DNA of 64,000 nucleotides from Anaerotruncus colihominis (GTDB taxonomy: Bacteria; Bacillota; Clostridia; Oscillospirales; Ruminococcaceae), in NCBI RefSeq assembly GCF_010206195.1, contig NZ_VIQT01000009.1, positions 62,001-126,000 of the forward strand. Reading direction: 5' to 3'. The translations under genes and the position numbers were made by a program. How positions within the stretch are numbered: position 1 is the first letter of the stretch; each line of letters starts with the position of its first letter. Positions 8,792 to 17,547 of the stretch are shown in pieces. The notes under the pieces are model-generated. The model made no database searches and had not been told where the DNA came from. It saw only the letters and a list, made by a program, of their open reading frames with translations.

Positions 8792-8821
8792 TTGATTTTC
8801 TCCCAATGCCCATGTTAGAAT
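8792..8821 (+). promoter_or_regulatory. Likely sigma-A promoter of the signalling cassette
   Basis: TTGATT (8792-8797) and TAGAAT (8816-8821) spaced by 18 bases, about 50 bases before the response-regulator start. Confidence 0.45.
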
Positions 8822-8870
8822 ACCTCTGAGGATTGAAACACACTCAGCAACAAAGCAGGGAGGAAATACC

Positions 8871-9233
8871 ATGAAAAAACGCATTCTGGTGGTGGATGAC
8901 GACCCCATGAATCTGGCGCGGACAAAGTGGATCCTGGACAACGAGTACGAGGTGCTTTTGGTGGATTCCGGGATAAAGGCGCTGGATAAGTTAGAGCGAG
9001 AGAAGGTTGATCTGGTCCTTCTGGATATTGAGATGCCGGAGATGAACGGCTTTGAGACTTTCGAGCGCATGAAGAATGTCGCCGCCGATGTGCCTGTGAT
9101 CTTCTTAACGGCATCCGGGCTGGAGGATGACGTTGTAAGTGCCATCAAGCTGGGCGCGGTGAACTATCTGATCAAGCCCTTCGTGCCACATGATCTGCTC
9201 AAGCGAGTCGCTCAGGAGCTTGCAAAGCGATGA
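8871..9233 (+). CDS. Stand-alone receiver-domain response regulator
   Basis: CheY-like single-domain phosphoacceptor with no output domain. Seen: acidic pocket Asp9-Asp10-Asp11, phosphoacceptor Asp52 in LLDIEMPEMNG, Thr80, and Lys102 in IKPF; all key residues are intact and its length of 120 is a bare receiver. AGGGAGG stands seven bases before the ATG. It overlaps the next gene by ATGA (stop-start), so the two are translationally coupled. Likely a phospho-shuttle or an end point acting by protein contact. Confidence 0.95.
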   Translation: MKKRILVVDDDPMNLARTKWILDNEYEVLLVDSGIKALDKLEREKVDLVLLDIEMPEMNGFETFERMKNVAADVPVIFLTASGLEDDVVSAIKLGAVNYLIKPFVPHDLLKRVAQELAKR

Positions 9234-11779
9234 GGGTGGGAGATCTGACAAGCAGGCACCTGCTGCTTGCTGTCATCACTACGGTATTCAGTTCAATTCT
9301 GGTGCTGGTTACGGTGGTCATGGCATGGGAGCTCTGGATGGTCCCGCTGATAATGGCGGGATGCTTCTGTGTATGGATCCTGCACATTGCAAGGGCCGCT
9401 TCAGATAGGTTCTACGAGCATCTGTGCGCTGGACTGCTGTTGACAGAGTTCTTTTTCTTTGGCGTACATGAGACCAGCCTTTTCGACATACCCGCCGTGG
9501 CCTGCGTCCTGATCCTGACCCTGTTTATGCTCAATAAAAAATGGATTCTGCATGTGATCATATCCCTGTATGTGTTGGAGTTGTTGTATCATGGGCTGAT
9601 CCTCCATACCATCTCCTATCAACTGGAGCCCCAGGAGGTATTCCGCCTGGGGCTTGGTGTTGTGGTGACCTTTAGTGCGGCGGTGCTTGCGGGATATTGG
9701 ATCAACCAGCGCAGAGCGCAGCGAAAATGGTATGAAAGTGTCTTTGCGGAACTGGAGACAGCAGGGAAGCAGAACGCCGTCTTTCTGTCTAATATATCCC
9801 ATGAGCTCCGCACACCGATTAACATGGTCATCGGAATCAGTGAGGTAGCCCTTGGTAAGGCTCTGTCCCCGGAGATCCGGGCGGATATGTCCTCCATCAA
9901 GCTGGCAGGAAAGCGCTTGTCCAACCAGATTAACAATATGCTGGACTACACGGAGATCGTGGAGGGGTCGCTGACGCCGGCAAAGGAGGACTATATGATT
10001 ACATCGGTGCTCAACGATGTGATCACGATGACCGCGTTGCAGACCAACCGTCAGCACCTGGAGCTGGTGTTTGATATTGATCCAAAGGTGCCGGCTGTCC
10101 TCACGGGGGACGCTGAGAAAATCTCTCATGTGCTCAAGATTCTGGTGGAGAACTCCATCAAATTCACGGAGGAAGGCGGCGTCAACGTCCGCATCGGATT
10201 CCGGCGGGAGGAGTATGGCATCAATCTCATTATTAACATCTGCGATACTGGCATTGGCATGACGGACTCCCAGCTGACACAGATGTATAATGTCTTTTAC
10301 CAAGCGGACTCCGGCAGTAGCCGTCTCGCGGGAGGGCTGGGGCTGGGGCTGCCCATCGCCCGGGGACTGCTGAACGCCATGGGCGGCTTCATTCATTTTG
10401 ACGGCAAAGAACAGCAGGGCCTGCACGCCCATATTGTGATTCCCCAGGGCGTCACGGACGAACGGCCCTGTATCATGCTTAACCACCCGGAGCAGCTCTG
10501 CATCGCATGCTATTTCCGGCCTGAGAAGTACAGCTGCGACGAGGTCCGGGGATACTATGACGGGTTGATTCTGAATTTGATGGAGGGGCTTGGTATCCAG
10601 GGGTACCAGGTGCACAATTTCGAGGGCCTGCTCAAGGTGAAGCGCAGCCACGCTTTGACCCATGTGTTTATTGTCCAGGAGGAATATGTGGAGAACCAGG
10701 CATATTATGAGGGCCTGGCGGATACAATCCGGGTTGTCGTAATTGCGGAGAGGGAGTTTACTCTGGACAGCGGCAGCCAGCTGCTGATTATACATAAGCC
10801 TTTTTCTGCTCTCTCTGTGGCCAACCTGCTCAATGGCGAGCTCGGGGAGCGGGGCTTTGTGGAGGATCAGGCCGCAGGCCGGAAGCCCTTTACCTGTGTT
10901 GGAGTGCGGGCCTTGGCGGTGGACGACGAGGAGATGAATCTCGTGGTGGCGAAGGGTGTCCTGGGAAGCTACGGGATTGAGGTGGATACCTGTTTAAGCG
11001 GCAGAGAGGCCATAGAGCGGTGCGGCAGTTCATCCTATGACATCATTTTCCTAGACCATATGATGCCGGGATTTGACGGCGTGGAGACGCTGAAAAGGAT
11101 CCGCGAGCTCCAGAATGAGATCTATCGCGATTTGCCAATGATCGCGCTGACAGCAAACACAGTTAGCGGCGCAAGGGAGATGTTCCGCAGCGAGGGATTC
11201 ACGGAATTCGTACCAAAGCCCATTGATCGCACTGTTTTAGAGCGGGTGCTGCGCAGGGTCCTGCCCAAGAGCTGTATCCGGTACAGTGCGCGGCCCACAG
11301 TAGACGCAGGCGCTGCCCCTGTAGAGCAGGAGCCGCAAGCGACGGTCGAACAGACCGGGCCGGCGGAACACGCCGCGATGCCCGAGACGGCCGGCCGGCC
11401 GGAGATGTCTCCGGCAGACGGCTCAGCGATTCCCTGTGACCAGCTTGTACAGGTGGGCGTTAATGTGGAGCTCGGTCTGAATTATTGCGGCGGGGAAGAA
11501 AATTTTTACCGTGAAATGTTGCAGATGTTTTTGGCCCAGAGCAAGGAGAAGCTGGCGGAGCTCGTCTCCCTGTATGAGAGCGCTAATTGGGCGGACTATA
11601 CGGTCAAGGCTCATGCGCTGAAGAGCACGTCTCTGACCATCGGTGCGGAAAAGCTCTCCGCACAGGCAAAGGAACTGGAGCTGGCCGGGAAAAGAGACGA
11701 CATCGACTTTATCAAGGAGCACCACGCTGAGGTGATGAGCGCGTATGAGGAGCTCTGTACGCACCTCGCCGCGCTGTAA
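9230..11779 (+). CDS. Hybrid sensor histidine kinase with receiver and C-terminal Hpt domain
   Basis: Membrane sensor that autophosphorylates and passes phosphate His-Asp-His. Domains by residue: six or so hydrophobic segments in 10-160 with no large external loop; HisKA at 185-250 with His191 (SNISHELRTP); HATPase at 290-405 (N box ENSIKF, ICDTGIGM, GGLGLGLPIA); a degenerate receiver-like stretch at about 410-540 lacking the Asp pocket; a true receiver at 555-680 with acid pair Asp565/566 and Asp609; a low-complexity linker rich in A, E and P at about 690-735; Hpt at about 740-849 with His795 (HALKST). The membrane part suggests a ligand sensed in or at the bilayer. It is coupled to the receiver gene upstream. 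The input signal is unknown. Confidence 0.93.
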   Translation: MRVGDLTSRHLLLAVITTVFSSILVLVTVVMAWELWMVPLIMAGCFCVWILHIARAASDRFYEHLCAGLLLTEFFFFGVHETSLFDIPAVACVLILTLFMLNKKWILHVIISLYVLELLYHGLILHTISYQLEPQEVFRLGLGVVVTFSAAVLAGYWINQRRAQRKWYESVFAELETAGKQNAVFLSNISHELRTPINMVIGISEVALGKALSPEIRADMSSIKLAGKRLSNQINNMLDYTEIVEGSLTPAKEDYMITSVLNDVITMTALQTNRQHLELVFDIDPKVPAVLTGDAEKISHVLKILVENSIKFTEEGGVNVRIGFRREEYGINLIINICDTGIGMTDSQLTQMYNVFYQADSGSSRLAGGLGLGLPIARGLLNAMGGFIHFDGKEQQGLHAHIVIPQGVTDERPCIMLNHPEQLCIACYFRPEKYSCDEVRGYYDGLILNLMEGLGIQGYQVHNFEGLLKVKRSHALTHVFIVQEEYVENQAYYEGLADTIRVVVIAEREFTLDSGSQLLIIHKPFSALSVANLLNGELGERGFVEDQAAGRKPFTCVGVRALAVDDEEMNLVVAKGVLGSYGIEVDTCLSGREAIERCGSSSYDIIFLDHMMPGFDGVETLKRIRELQNEIYRDLPMIALTANTVSGAREMFRSEGFTEFVPKPIDRTVLERVLRRVLPKSCIRYSARPTVDAGAAPVEQEPQATVEQTGPAEHAAMPETAGRPEMSPADGSAIPCDQLVQVGVNVELGLNYCGGEENFYREMLQMFLAQSKEKLAELVSLYESANWADYTVKAHALKSTSLTIGAEKLSAQAKELELAGKRDDIDFIKEHHAEVMSAYEELCTHLAAL

Positions 11780-11829
11780 CGCGCCGCGCCGTTCTTTCAA
11801 AAACCATATTTTGAGGGGTGGAGGACTAC

Positions 11830-14517
11830 GTGATAAAAAAATGGTTTGAGATCATCACCGATCACAGGACCAGTCTGCGTGAACGCATGTTCCGTATTGT
11901 AACTGGTATCTGCATGATCGCGCTGATATTTACTCTGCCTATGGGCAGAAGTATTTTGAATATCGTGCTGCTGATCGTGGGCCTTGTCGCAATGTCGCTT
12001 ATTACAAAATTCAGCATCCAGAAAGGGCGCATCCAAACGGGGGCTACAGCGATTGCGGTACTGCTGCTTTCGCTGTTTCCCATCACCTTTTTTTCTGCGG
12101 GCGGATTTTACAGCGGTGTGCCGGAGTGGTTTGTCCTGTGCTTTATTTACGTCTGCATTACCCTGCAGGGAAGGCGCATGATCGTGTTTTTCGGGCTGTG
12201 CACGGCGGAGACCCTGCTTTGTTACGGCATTGCCTTTTATTACCCAGATGTCGCTGTGCAAAACCCTCACGCCAACACCTTCTTTGATTCCGCCCTTTCC
12301 ATGATTATGGTTGGGCTGCTTACCAGCGTGCTGCTCATGTTCCTGAACAGGATGTATGAGGAGGAAAACGCCATCTCCCAGCAGCAGAAGAAGGAGATTG
12401 AGGAGCTGAACCGGGCGGAGAACCACTTCTTTTCCAGTATGAGCCATGAGATCCGCACGCCGATCAATACGATCATCGGTCTCAATGAGATTATTCTGCG
12501 GGAGGCTATCTCAAAGGATGTGGCAGAGAACGCGCGGAATATCCAGGGGGCCAGCAAGCTCCTGCTGACTCTGATCAACGACACGCTGGACCTCTCCAAG
12601 ATCAAATCCGGAAAGATGGAGATCATTAACGTCTCCTATGAAACGGGCGCGCTCTTTTCCGAACTGGTCAATATGATATGGATTAAGGCAAAGGAAAAAG
12701 GCCTGGAGTTTAAACTGCAGGTGGACCCTTCCATTCCCAGTATGCTCTGCGGAGATGAGGTGCGCATCAAGCAGATCCTAATCAATCTGCTCAATAACGC
12801 GGTGAAGTACACCAGCGAGGGCTCTGTCACACTCTCCATCCGATGCGAGCGCCAGACGGTCAACAGGGTGCGGGTCTGGTATTCCGTGGAGGACACCGGG
12901 CAGGGGGTAAAGAAGGAGAATATTCCCTACATCTTCAACGCGTTCCGGCGGGTGGATGAAGAAAAGAACCGCTACATTGAGGGGACTGGGCTGGGGTTGA
13001 GCATCGTTCGGCAGCTGGTGGAGCTGATGGGCGGCGAGATCAGTGTAAACAGCGTCTATACCAAGGGCTCAAAATTTGTTGTTACGCTGGATCAGGATAT
13101 TATTGACGAAAAAGAGCTTGGCACGTTTACGCTGGCCTCCCGCGCAAGAGTCCATGAGGGCGAGACGTATCAGCAGAGCTTTGAGGCGCCGGACGCCCAC
13201 ATCCTCGTGGTGGACGACAACGATATGAACCTGATGGTGGTCAGCAAGCTTCTGGGGGAGACAAAAATCCAGATTGACACGGCTGCGAACGGGATTGAAT
13301 GTCTGCAGCTGACCCAGAACCACCACTACGACTGCATTCTCATGGACCACCTGATGCCGGGGATGGATGGAATCGAGTGCCTCCACGCGCTGCGGGTGCA
13401 GCCGGGCGGCCTTTGTCAGAATGTGCCTGTGGTGGCTCTGACCGCCAACGCAGGCAGCGATAACCAGCTCCTCTACCGGAAAGAGGGCTTCAGCGGCTAT
13501 CTGGCCAAGCCGGTCAGCGGAGCTCTGCTGGAGGCGGCTGTGCTGAGCATTCTCCCCAAGGAGCTGGTGCAGATCAACGAAGAGGCAACGCAGTCGGACA
13601 TCGATAAGGATATGCTGATTTTTGAGCAGGTAAAAAGACGCTTTATCATGGTTACAACAGACAGTGTGTGCGATCTCCCCGAGTCTCTCAGAAAGGAATT
13701 TGACATTTCCATTTGTCCATACTACGTCTGTACGGATGAGGGCCGGTTCTTGGATGACCTGGAGCTGAAGACGGATGAGCTGCTGATGCACATTATCGAA
13801 GGACGGAATGGATATTCCCAGCCGCCTGAGGTAGAGGACTATGAGCGCTTCTTTGCGGAGAAGCTGACAGAGGCGCAGAACGTGATTCATATTGCGATGG
13901 CAAAGCATGTCAGCGCAGGGTATCAGAATGCGCTTGAAGCGGCAAAATCCTTTGAAAACGTCACAGTGGTTGACTCCGGGCATCTTTCCAGCGGTATGGG
14001 GCTGACAGTGCTGTGTGCAGCTTATATGGCGGAGCATCACGCAGCAAAAGCCGACATCGTGGAGGCTGTGAAGCGGATGAGGCGGTTTATTTCTTCCGCA
14101 TTTATCATAAACAGCACCCATATGATGTGCCAGTCCGGGCGCATATCAAAGAGGGTACAGATCCTCTGCGATGCGCTGCTGCTGCACCCGATCCTTGTGC
14201 TGAAAAAGAGTAAGATGACAGTAGGCGGCATGGTGATGGGCAGTTTTTCCCACGCTGCCAAAAAATATATCCGACGTACGCTTCAGGATACCAGAAATAT
14301 CGACCGGCGCATCCTGTTCATCACATATTCCGGGATGGATGAGAGCCAGCTTCAGCATATTCAGAATCTGGTGCAGCAATATTGTCCCTTTGAACGGGTT
14401 TATCTGCAAAAGGCATCCTCCGCCATTGCAAGTAACTGCGGTCCCGAATCCTTTGGCCTGATGTTTATGAGAAGAGATGATACCGCACGGCCCTTTTTCC
14501 AGATGGCGGACCAGTGA
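11830..14517 (+). CDS. Hybrid histidine kinase-receiver fused to a C-terminal DegV fatty-acid-binding domain
   Basis: Membrane sensor kinase. The GTG at 11830 is preferred: GGTGGAGG lies five bases upstream, while the GTG at 11818 overlaps that site. Counted from 11830 (895 residues): five or six membrane helices in 25-175; HisKA with His206 (SMSHEIRTP); HATPase (LLNNAVKY, EDTGQGV, GTGLGLSIV); receiver with Asp462/463, phosphoacceptor Asp506 (ILMDHLMPGMDG) and Lys560; then from about 606 to the end a full DegV domain with TDSVCDLP, GYSQPP, VSAGYQNA, VDSGHLSSGMG and a terminal GPESFG. DegV proteins (FakB) bind a fatty acid and present it to the kinase FakA, whose gene is at 55949 in this window. 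There is no Hpt here; the one in the previous gene could serve. The fusion is read straight through one frame without any stop. A role in lipid sensing is inference. Confidence 0.92.
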   Translation: MIKKWFEIITDHRTSLRERMFRIVTGICMIALIFTLPMGRSILNIVLLIVGLVAMSLITKFSIQKGRIQTGATAIAVLLLSLFPITFFSAGGFYSGVPEWFVLCFIYVCITLQGRRMIVFFGLCTAETLLCYGIAFYYPDVAVQNPHANTFFDSALSMIMVGLLTSVLLMFLNRMYEEENAISQQQKKEIEELNRAENHFFSSMSHEIRTPINTIIGLNEIILREAISKDVAENARNIQGASKLLLTLINDTLDLSKIKSGKMEIINVSYETGALFSELVNMIWIKAKEKGLEFKLQVDPSIPSMLCGDEVRIKQILINLLNNAVKYTSEGSVTLSIRCERQTVNRVRVWYSVEDTGQGVKKENIPYIFNAFRRVDEEKNRYIEGTGLGLSIVRQLVELMGGEISVNSVYTKGSKFVVTLDQDIIDEKELGTFTLASRARVHEGETYQQSFEAPDAHILVVDDNDMNLMVVSKLLGETKIQIDTAANGIECLQLTQNHHYDCILMDHLMPGMDGIECLHALRVQPGGLCQNVPVVALTANAGSDNQLLYRKEGFSGYLAKPVSGALLEAAVLSILPKELVQINEEATQSDIDKDMLIFEQVKRRFIMVTTDSVCDLPESLRKEFDISICPYYVCTDEGRFLDDLELKTDELLMHIIEGRNGYSQPPEVEDYERFFAEKLTEAQNVIHIAMAKHVSAGYQNALEAAKSFENVTVVDSGHLSSGMGLTVLCAAYMAEHHAAKADIVEAVKRMRRFISSAFIINSTHMMCQSGRISKRVQILCDALLLHPILVLKKSKMTVGGMVMGSFSHAAKKYIRRTLQDTRNIDRRILFITYSGMDESQLQHIQNLVQQYCPFERVYLQKASSAIASNCGPESFGLMFMRRDDTARPFFQMADQ

Positions 14518-14639
14518 TGGGGCTGCATATCGCCCCCTGTTCGCCTATGAACGTCCCCGATAAATAGGCCGTAGGCCACTAACAGGCTGTTCTGGGTATC
14601 AGGGTATGGTTTGTTGCTATCAGCACTCAAGAATGAGGG

Positions 14640-14668
14640 TTGAATGTTGCTTGCAATGGTGGTATACT
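14640..14668 (+). promoter_or_regulatory. Promoter of the TfoX-domain gene
   Basis: TTGAAT (14640-14645) and TATACT (14663-14668) with a 17-base spacer, about 60 bases before the start codon. Confidence 0.6.
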
Positions 14669-14727
14669 TGGCTCGTGCCAATTTCACAAATCGGGATTTG
14701 TCAACCAGCGGCGGGGGAGATGAAAAT

Positions 14728-14976
14728 ATGTCAGTAGTTACGTCCTTAGGGTTAGGTAAAACAATGGAAAAGAAACTCCATTCAGTTGGTATTCATTCTG
14801 CTGAGGAATTAACGAAACTTGGCAGTAAGCATGCTGTTTTTCGGCTCAAAGAATTATATCCAAATACTTGTGTTGTCATCCTTTATCACTTGGAAGCCGC
14901 TATCCGTGGAGTCGAAATTAAGCAGCTTGATGATAATTGTAAAGCAGAATTGAAAGCTTATTTTAAGCAACTATAA
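14728..14976 (+). CDS. TfoX C-terminal-domain protein
   Basis: Small helix-hairpin-helix-like protein of 82 residues matching only the C-terminal half of TfoX/Sxy competence regulators: SLGLGKTMEKKLHSVGIHSAEELTKLGS, then YHLEAAIRGVEIKQLDDNCKAEL. I place the start at ATG 14728 with GGGGGAG eight bases upstream; the longer frame from 14644 would begin inside the promoter. In Gram-positives such stand-alone TfoX_C proteins have no proven link to competence; binding of nucleic acid is plausible. A strong hairpin follows. Confidence 0.8.
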   Translation: MSVVTSLGLGKTMEKKLHSVGIHSAEELTKLGSKHAVFRLKELYPNTCVVILYHLEAAIRGVEIKQLDDNCKAELKAYFKQL

Positions 14977-14991
14977 ATTCCAGTTTGCCGG

Positions 14992-15022
14992 GGGGGATTT
15001 CATCTCTATGATGAAATCCCCC
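14992..15022 (+). terminator. Hairpin after the TfoX-domain gene
   Basis: 12-bp perfect stem GGGGGATTTCAT with ATGAAATCCCCC (14992-15003, 15011-15022) beginning 16 bases after the stop codon; the T run after it is poor. Confidence 0.6.
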
Positions 15023-15362
15023 TTGATAAATGTTCTCCTGGAAAACGCGGATGAGCAGTTGGTCTGCTTGGTGTTCGCGGCAAGCTATGTAGTCACATAT
15101 GATGAATCGAGCAATACCAGGTTCTATTACATCTGTTTTGACAGAGAACAAGGAGCTTATGAAAAAGAGCCTTCCGAAGTTTACAGACGAGCAGAGTGCA
15201 AGCCGTTTGGTTAATTTTGAGGAAAGAGCATGGCTCAATATACCAAATACCAAACACGAATATCAGTCAGTCGGTTCTGCTCAATGCGTCACATATCTGC
15301 TAATTCAGGCTGATAAAAATACTGTCAGTAAATTTTATACAGGTAGAAACTCTGAGGAATAA
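15008..15362 (+). pseudogene. Gene debris of unknown origin in two overlapping frames
   Basis: Two short frames overlap: 15008-15214 (LLENADEQLVCLVFAASYVV, recalling the small helical proteins with LLE.ADE..LR..Y motifs found near Clostridia regulators) and 15099-15362 (KKSLPKFTDEQSASRLVNFEE). The first start codon sits inside the hairpin above and neither has a ribosome binding site. I read this as the remains of one or two small genes, perhaps from a departed mobile element; not a confident gene call. Confidence 0.25.
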
Positions 15363-15400
15363 AGATCGCGGTGGCTACAGAAGCACGGAAGGTCATGGTA

Positions 15401-15429
15401 TTGCTTGGAGAGGTCTTGTGTAGTATAAT
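15401..15429 (+). promoter_or_regulatory. Promoter of uvrBA
   Basis: TTGCTT (15401-15406), 17-base spacer, perfect TATAAT (15424-15429); leader of about 100 bases to the uvrB start. I see no LexA-type GAAC...GTTC box near it. Confidence 0.7.
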
Positions 15430-15534
15430 ATTAATTTATCCGGAATGTGAATCCTAGGGTCTATCCGGGGAAAAAACTTAGTGGCCTAATTTGTTTTTAA
15501 AAATATTACCATCGCTGGATTGAGGTGAAAATAT

Positions 15535-17526
15535 GTGGATAAATTCAAGCTTGTGTCGCCGTTTAAACCGACCGGAGATCAGCCGGAAGCGATCGAGGCG
15601 TTAACCCGCGGAATCCTCGCGGGAGCGCATGAACAGACGCTTTTAGGCGTCACCGGTTCAGGTAAAACCTTCACCATGGCCAACATCATTGAGAGGGTAA
15701 ACAGGCCCACTTTGATACTCGCCCACAACAAGACTTTGGCTGCTCAATTATGTTCGGAATTCCGCGAATTTTTCCCTGAAAACGCGGTTGAATACTTTGT
15801 AAGTTATTATGATTACTACCAGCCGGAGGCGTACATTGCGCATACGGACACGTATATCGAAAAGGATTCCGCGATCAACGACGAAATTGAAAAGCTGCGC
15901 CATTCGGCGACCGCTGCGCTCGGGGAACGGCGCGATGTAATCATCGTTGCGAGCGTGTCGTGTATTTATACGCTCGGCGACCCGATCGATTATAAAAATA
16001 TGGTCGTGTCGCTGCGGACAGGGATGCAGAAGGACCGCGACGAGCTGATTAAAAAGCTGGTGGAACTTCAGTATGAGCGAAACGACATCAACTTTGTGCG
16101 CAATAAGTTCCGGGTGCGCGGCGACGTTGTTGAAATTTTTCCGGTTTATTCGGGCGACACGGCTGTGCGCATTGAATTTTTCGGAGATGAAATTGACCGT
16201 ATCACCGAGATCAACACTGTGACCGGCGAAGTAAAAAACGTCGTGACGCATGTTGCGATCTACCCGGCCTCGCATTACATCGTGCCGCCGGAAAAGATGC
16301 GCGCCGCCATTGAGGAGATCCGGGGCGAGGCCGACGAACGCGTGGCATATTTTAAGGAAAACGGCAAACTGATTGAGGCGCAGCGCATCGCTGAGCGGAC
16401 AAACTACGATATTGAGATGATGCAGGAGATTGGTTTTTGCAAGGGCATCGAGAACTATTCTCGGGTCATCTCCGGACGCGCTCCCGGCAGCACGCCGTAT
16501 ACGCTGCTCGACTATTTCCCGGAGGACTTCGTGCTGTTTGTTGATGAATCGCACGTCACGCTCCCACAGGTGCGAGGAATGTACGGCGGTGATCGTTCCC
16601 GCAAAATCAGCCTGATCGATTATGGTTTCCGGTTGCCTTCAGCGCTTGACAACCGCCCGCTCAACTTCGATGAATTTTATGCAAAGCTCAATCAGGTTGT
16701 ATTTGTCAGCGCCACGCCGGGCGCGTTAGAACGTGAAAAAAGCACACAGATTGTTGAACAGGTCATCCGCCCGACAGGGTTGTGCGATCCTGAGATCGAG
16801 GTGCGGCCCGTGGAGGGACAGATCGACGACCTTCTCTCGGAGGTCAACCAGCGCGCGGCCGTTGGAGAGCGCGTACTGATTACGACGCTGACAAAGAAGA
16901 TGGCCGAGGATTTGACCGCCTATATGGAAAATATGGGCGTGCGTATCCGGTATATGCATCACGATATTGACACAATCGAGCGTATGGAAATCATACGCGA
17001 CCTGCGCCTCGGTGAGTTCGACGCGCTTGTTGGCATCAACCTGCTGCGCGAAGGGCTTGATATTCCGGAGGTGTCGCTTGTCGCCATTTTGGACGCGGAC
17101 AAGGAGGGTTTTCTGCGCAGCGAAACGTCGCTTGTCCAAACGATCGGCCGCGCGGCGCGCAACGCACAGGGAAAGGTTATCATGTATGCGGACAGCGTAA
17201 CCGAGTCAATGGAGCGCGCGATCTCAGAAACGTACCGCCGCCGTGAAATTCAGCTTGCTTACAACCAGGAACATGGGATTGTGCCGCAGACGATTAAAAA
17301 GGATGTGCGCGATATCCTTGAAATCTCCGCGCGCGACGACCGCGATACCAAGAAAAAGCGCGGAAAGAAGCTGTCGCATAAGGAGCGAGAGGCGCTGATT
17401 GCGAAGCTGACGCTTGAGATGAAAAATGCTGCGAAGATTTTGGAATTTGAACATGCGGCATATCTGAGGGATAAAATTCAAAAGCTGAAAGCGGAGGATG
17501 ATCGTCCGAGCAGGCTGCCGAAGTAA
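15535..17526 (+). CDS. uvrB: Excinuclease ABC subunit B
   Basis: DNA-damage verifying helicase-like subunit of nucleotide excision repair. Seen: Walker A GVTGSGKT (38-45), the beta-hairpin region [10 protein letters not shown] near residue 95, helicase motifs DESHVTLPQ and QTIGRAARN, and the C-terminal UVR/UvrC-binding motif (about residue 620-655). Length 663 is standard. The start is GTG at 15535, seven bases after GAGGTG; the ATG two bases earlier is in a different frame and closes quickly. uvrA follows after 21 bases, so they form one operon. Confidence 0.98.
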   Translation: MDKFKLVSPFKPTGDQPEAIEALTRGILAGAHEQTLLGVTGSGKTFTMANIIERVNRPTLILAHNKTLAAQLCSEFREFFPENAVEYFVSYYDYYQPEAYIAHTDTYIEKDSAINDEIEKLRHSATAALGERRDVIIVASVSCIYTLGDPIDYKNMVVSLRTGMQKDRDELIKKLVELQYERNDINFVRNKFRVRGDVVEIFPVYSGDTAVRIEFFGDEIDRITEINTVTGEVKNVVTHVAIYPASHYIVPPEKMRAAIEEIRGEADERVAYFKENGKLIEAQRIAERTNYDIEMMQEIGFCKGIENYSRVISGRAPGSTPYTLLDYFPEDFVLFVDESHVTLPQVRGMYGGDRSRKISLIDYGFRLPSALDNRPLNFDEFYAKLNQVVFVSATPGALEREKSTQIVEQVIRPTGLCDPEIEVRPVEGQIDDLLSEVNQRAAVGERVLITTLTKKMAEDLTAYMENMGVRIRYMHHDIDTIERMEIIRDLRLGEFDALVGINLLREGLDIPEVSLVAILDADKEGFLRSETSLVQTIGRAARNAQGKVIMYADSVTESMERAISETYRRREIQLAYNQEHGIVPQTIKKDVRDILEISARDDRDTKKKRGKKLSHKEREALIAKLTLEMKNAAKILEFEHAAYLRDKIQKLKAEDDRPSRLPK

Positions 17527-17547
17527 AGGAGACGAACGGGGACATTT

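Noticed and set aside
15008-15214. A functional small gene starting at ATG 15008
   Set aside because: The start lies in the loop and arm of the terminator-like hairpin and has no ribosome site; listed only as debris.
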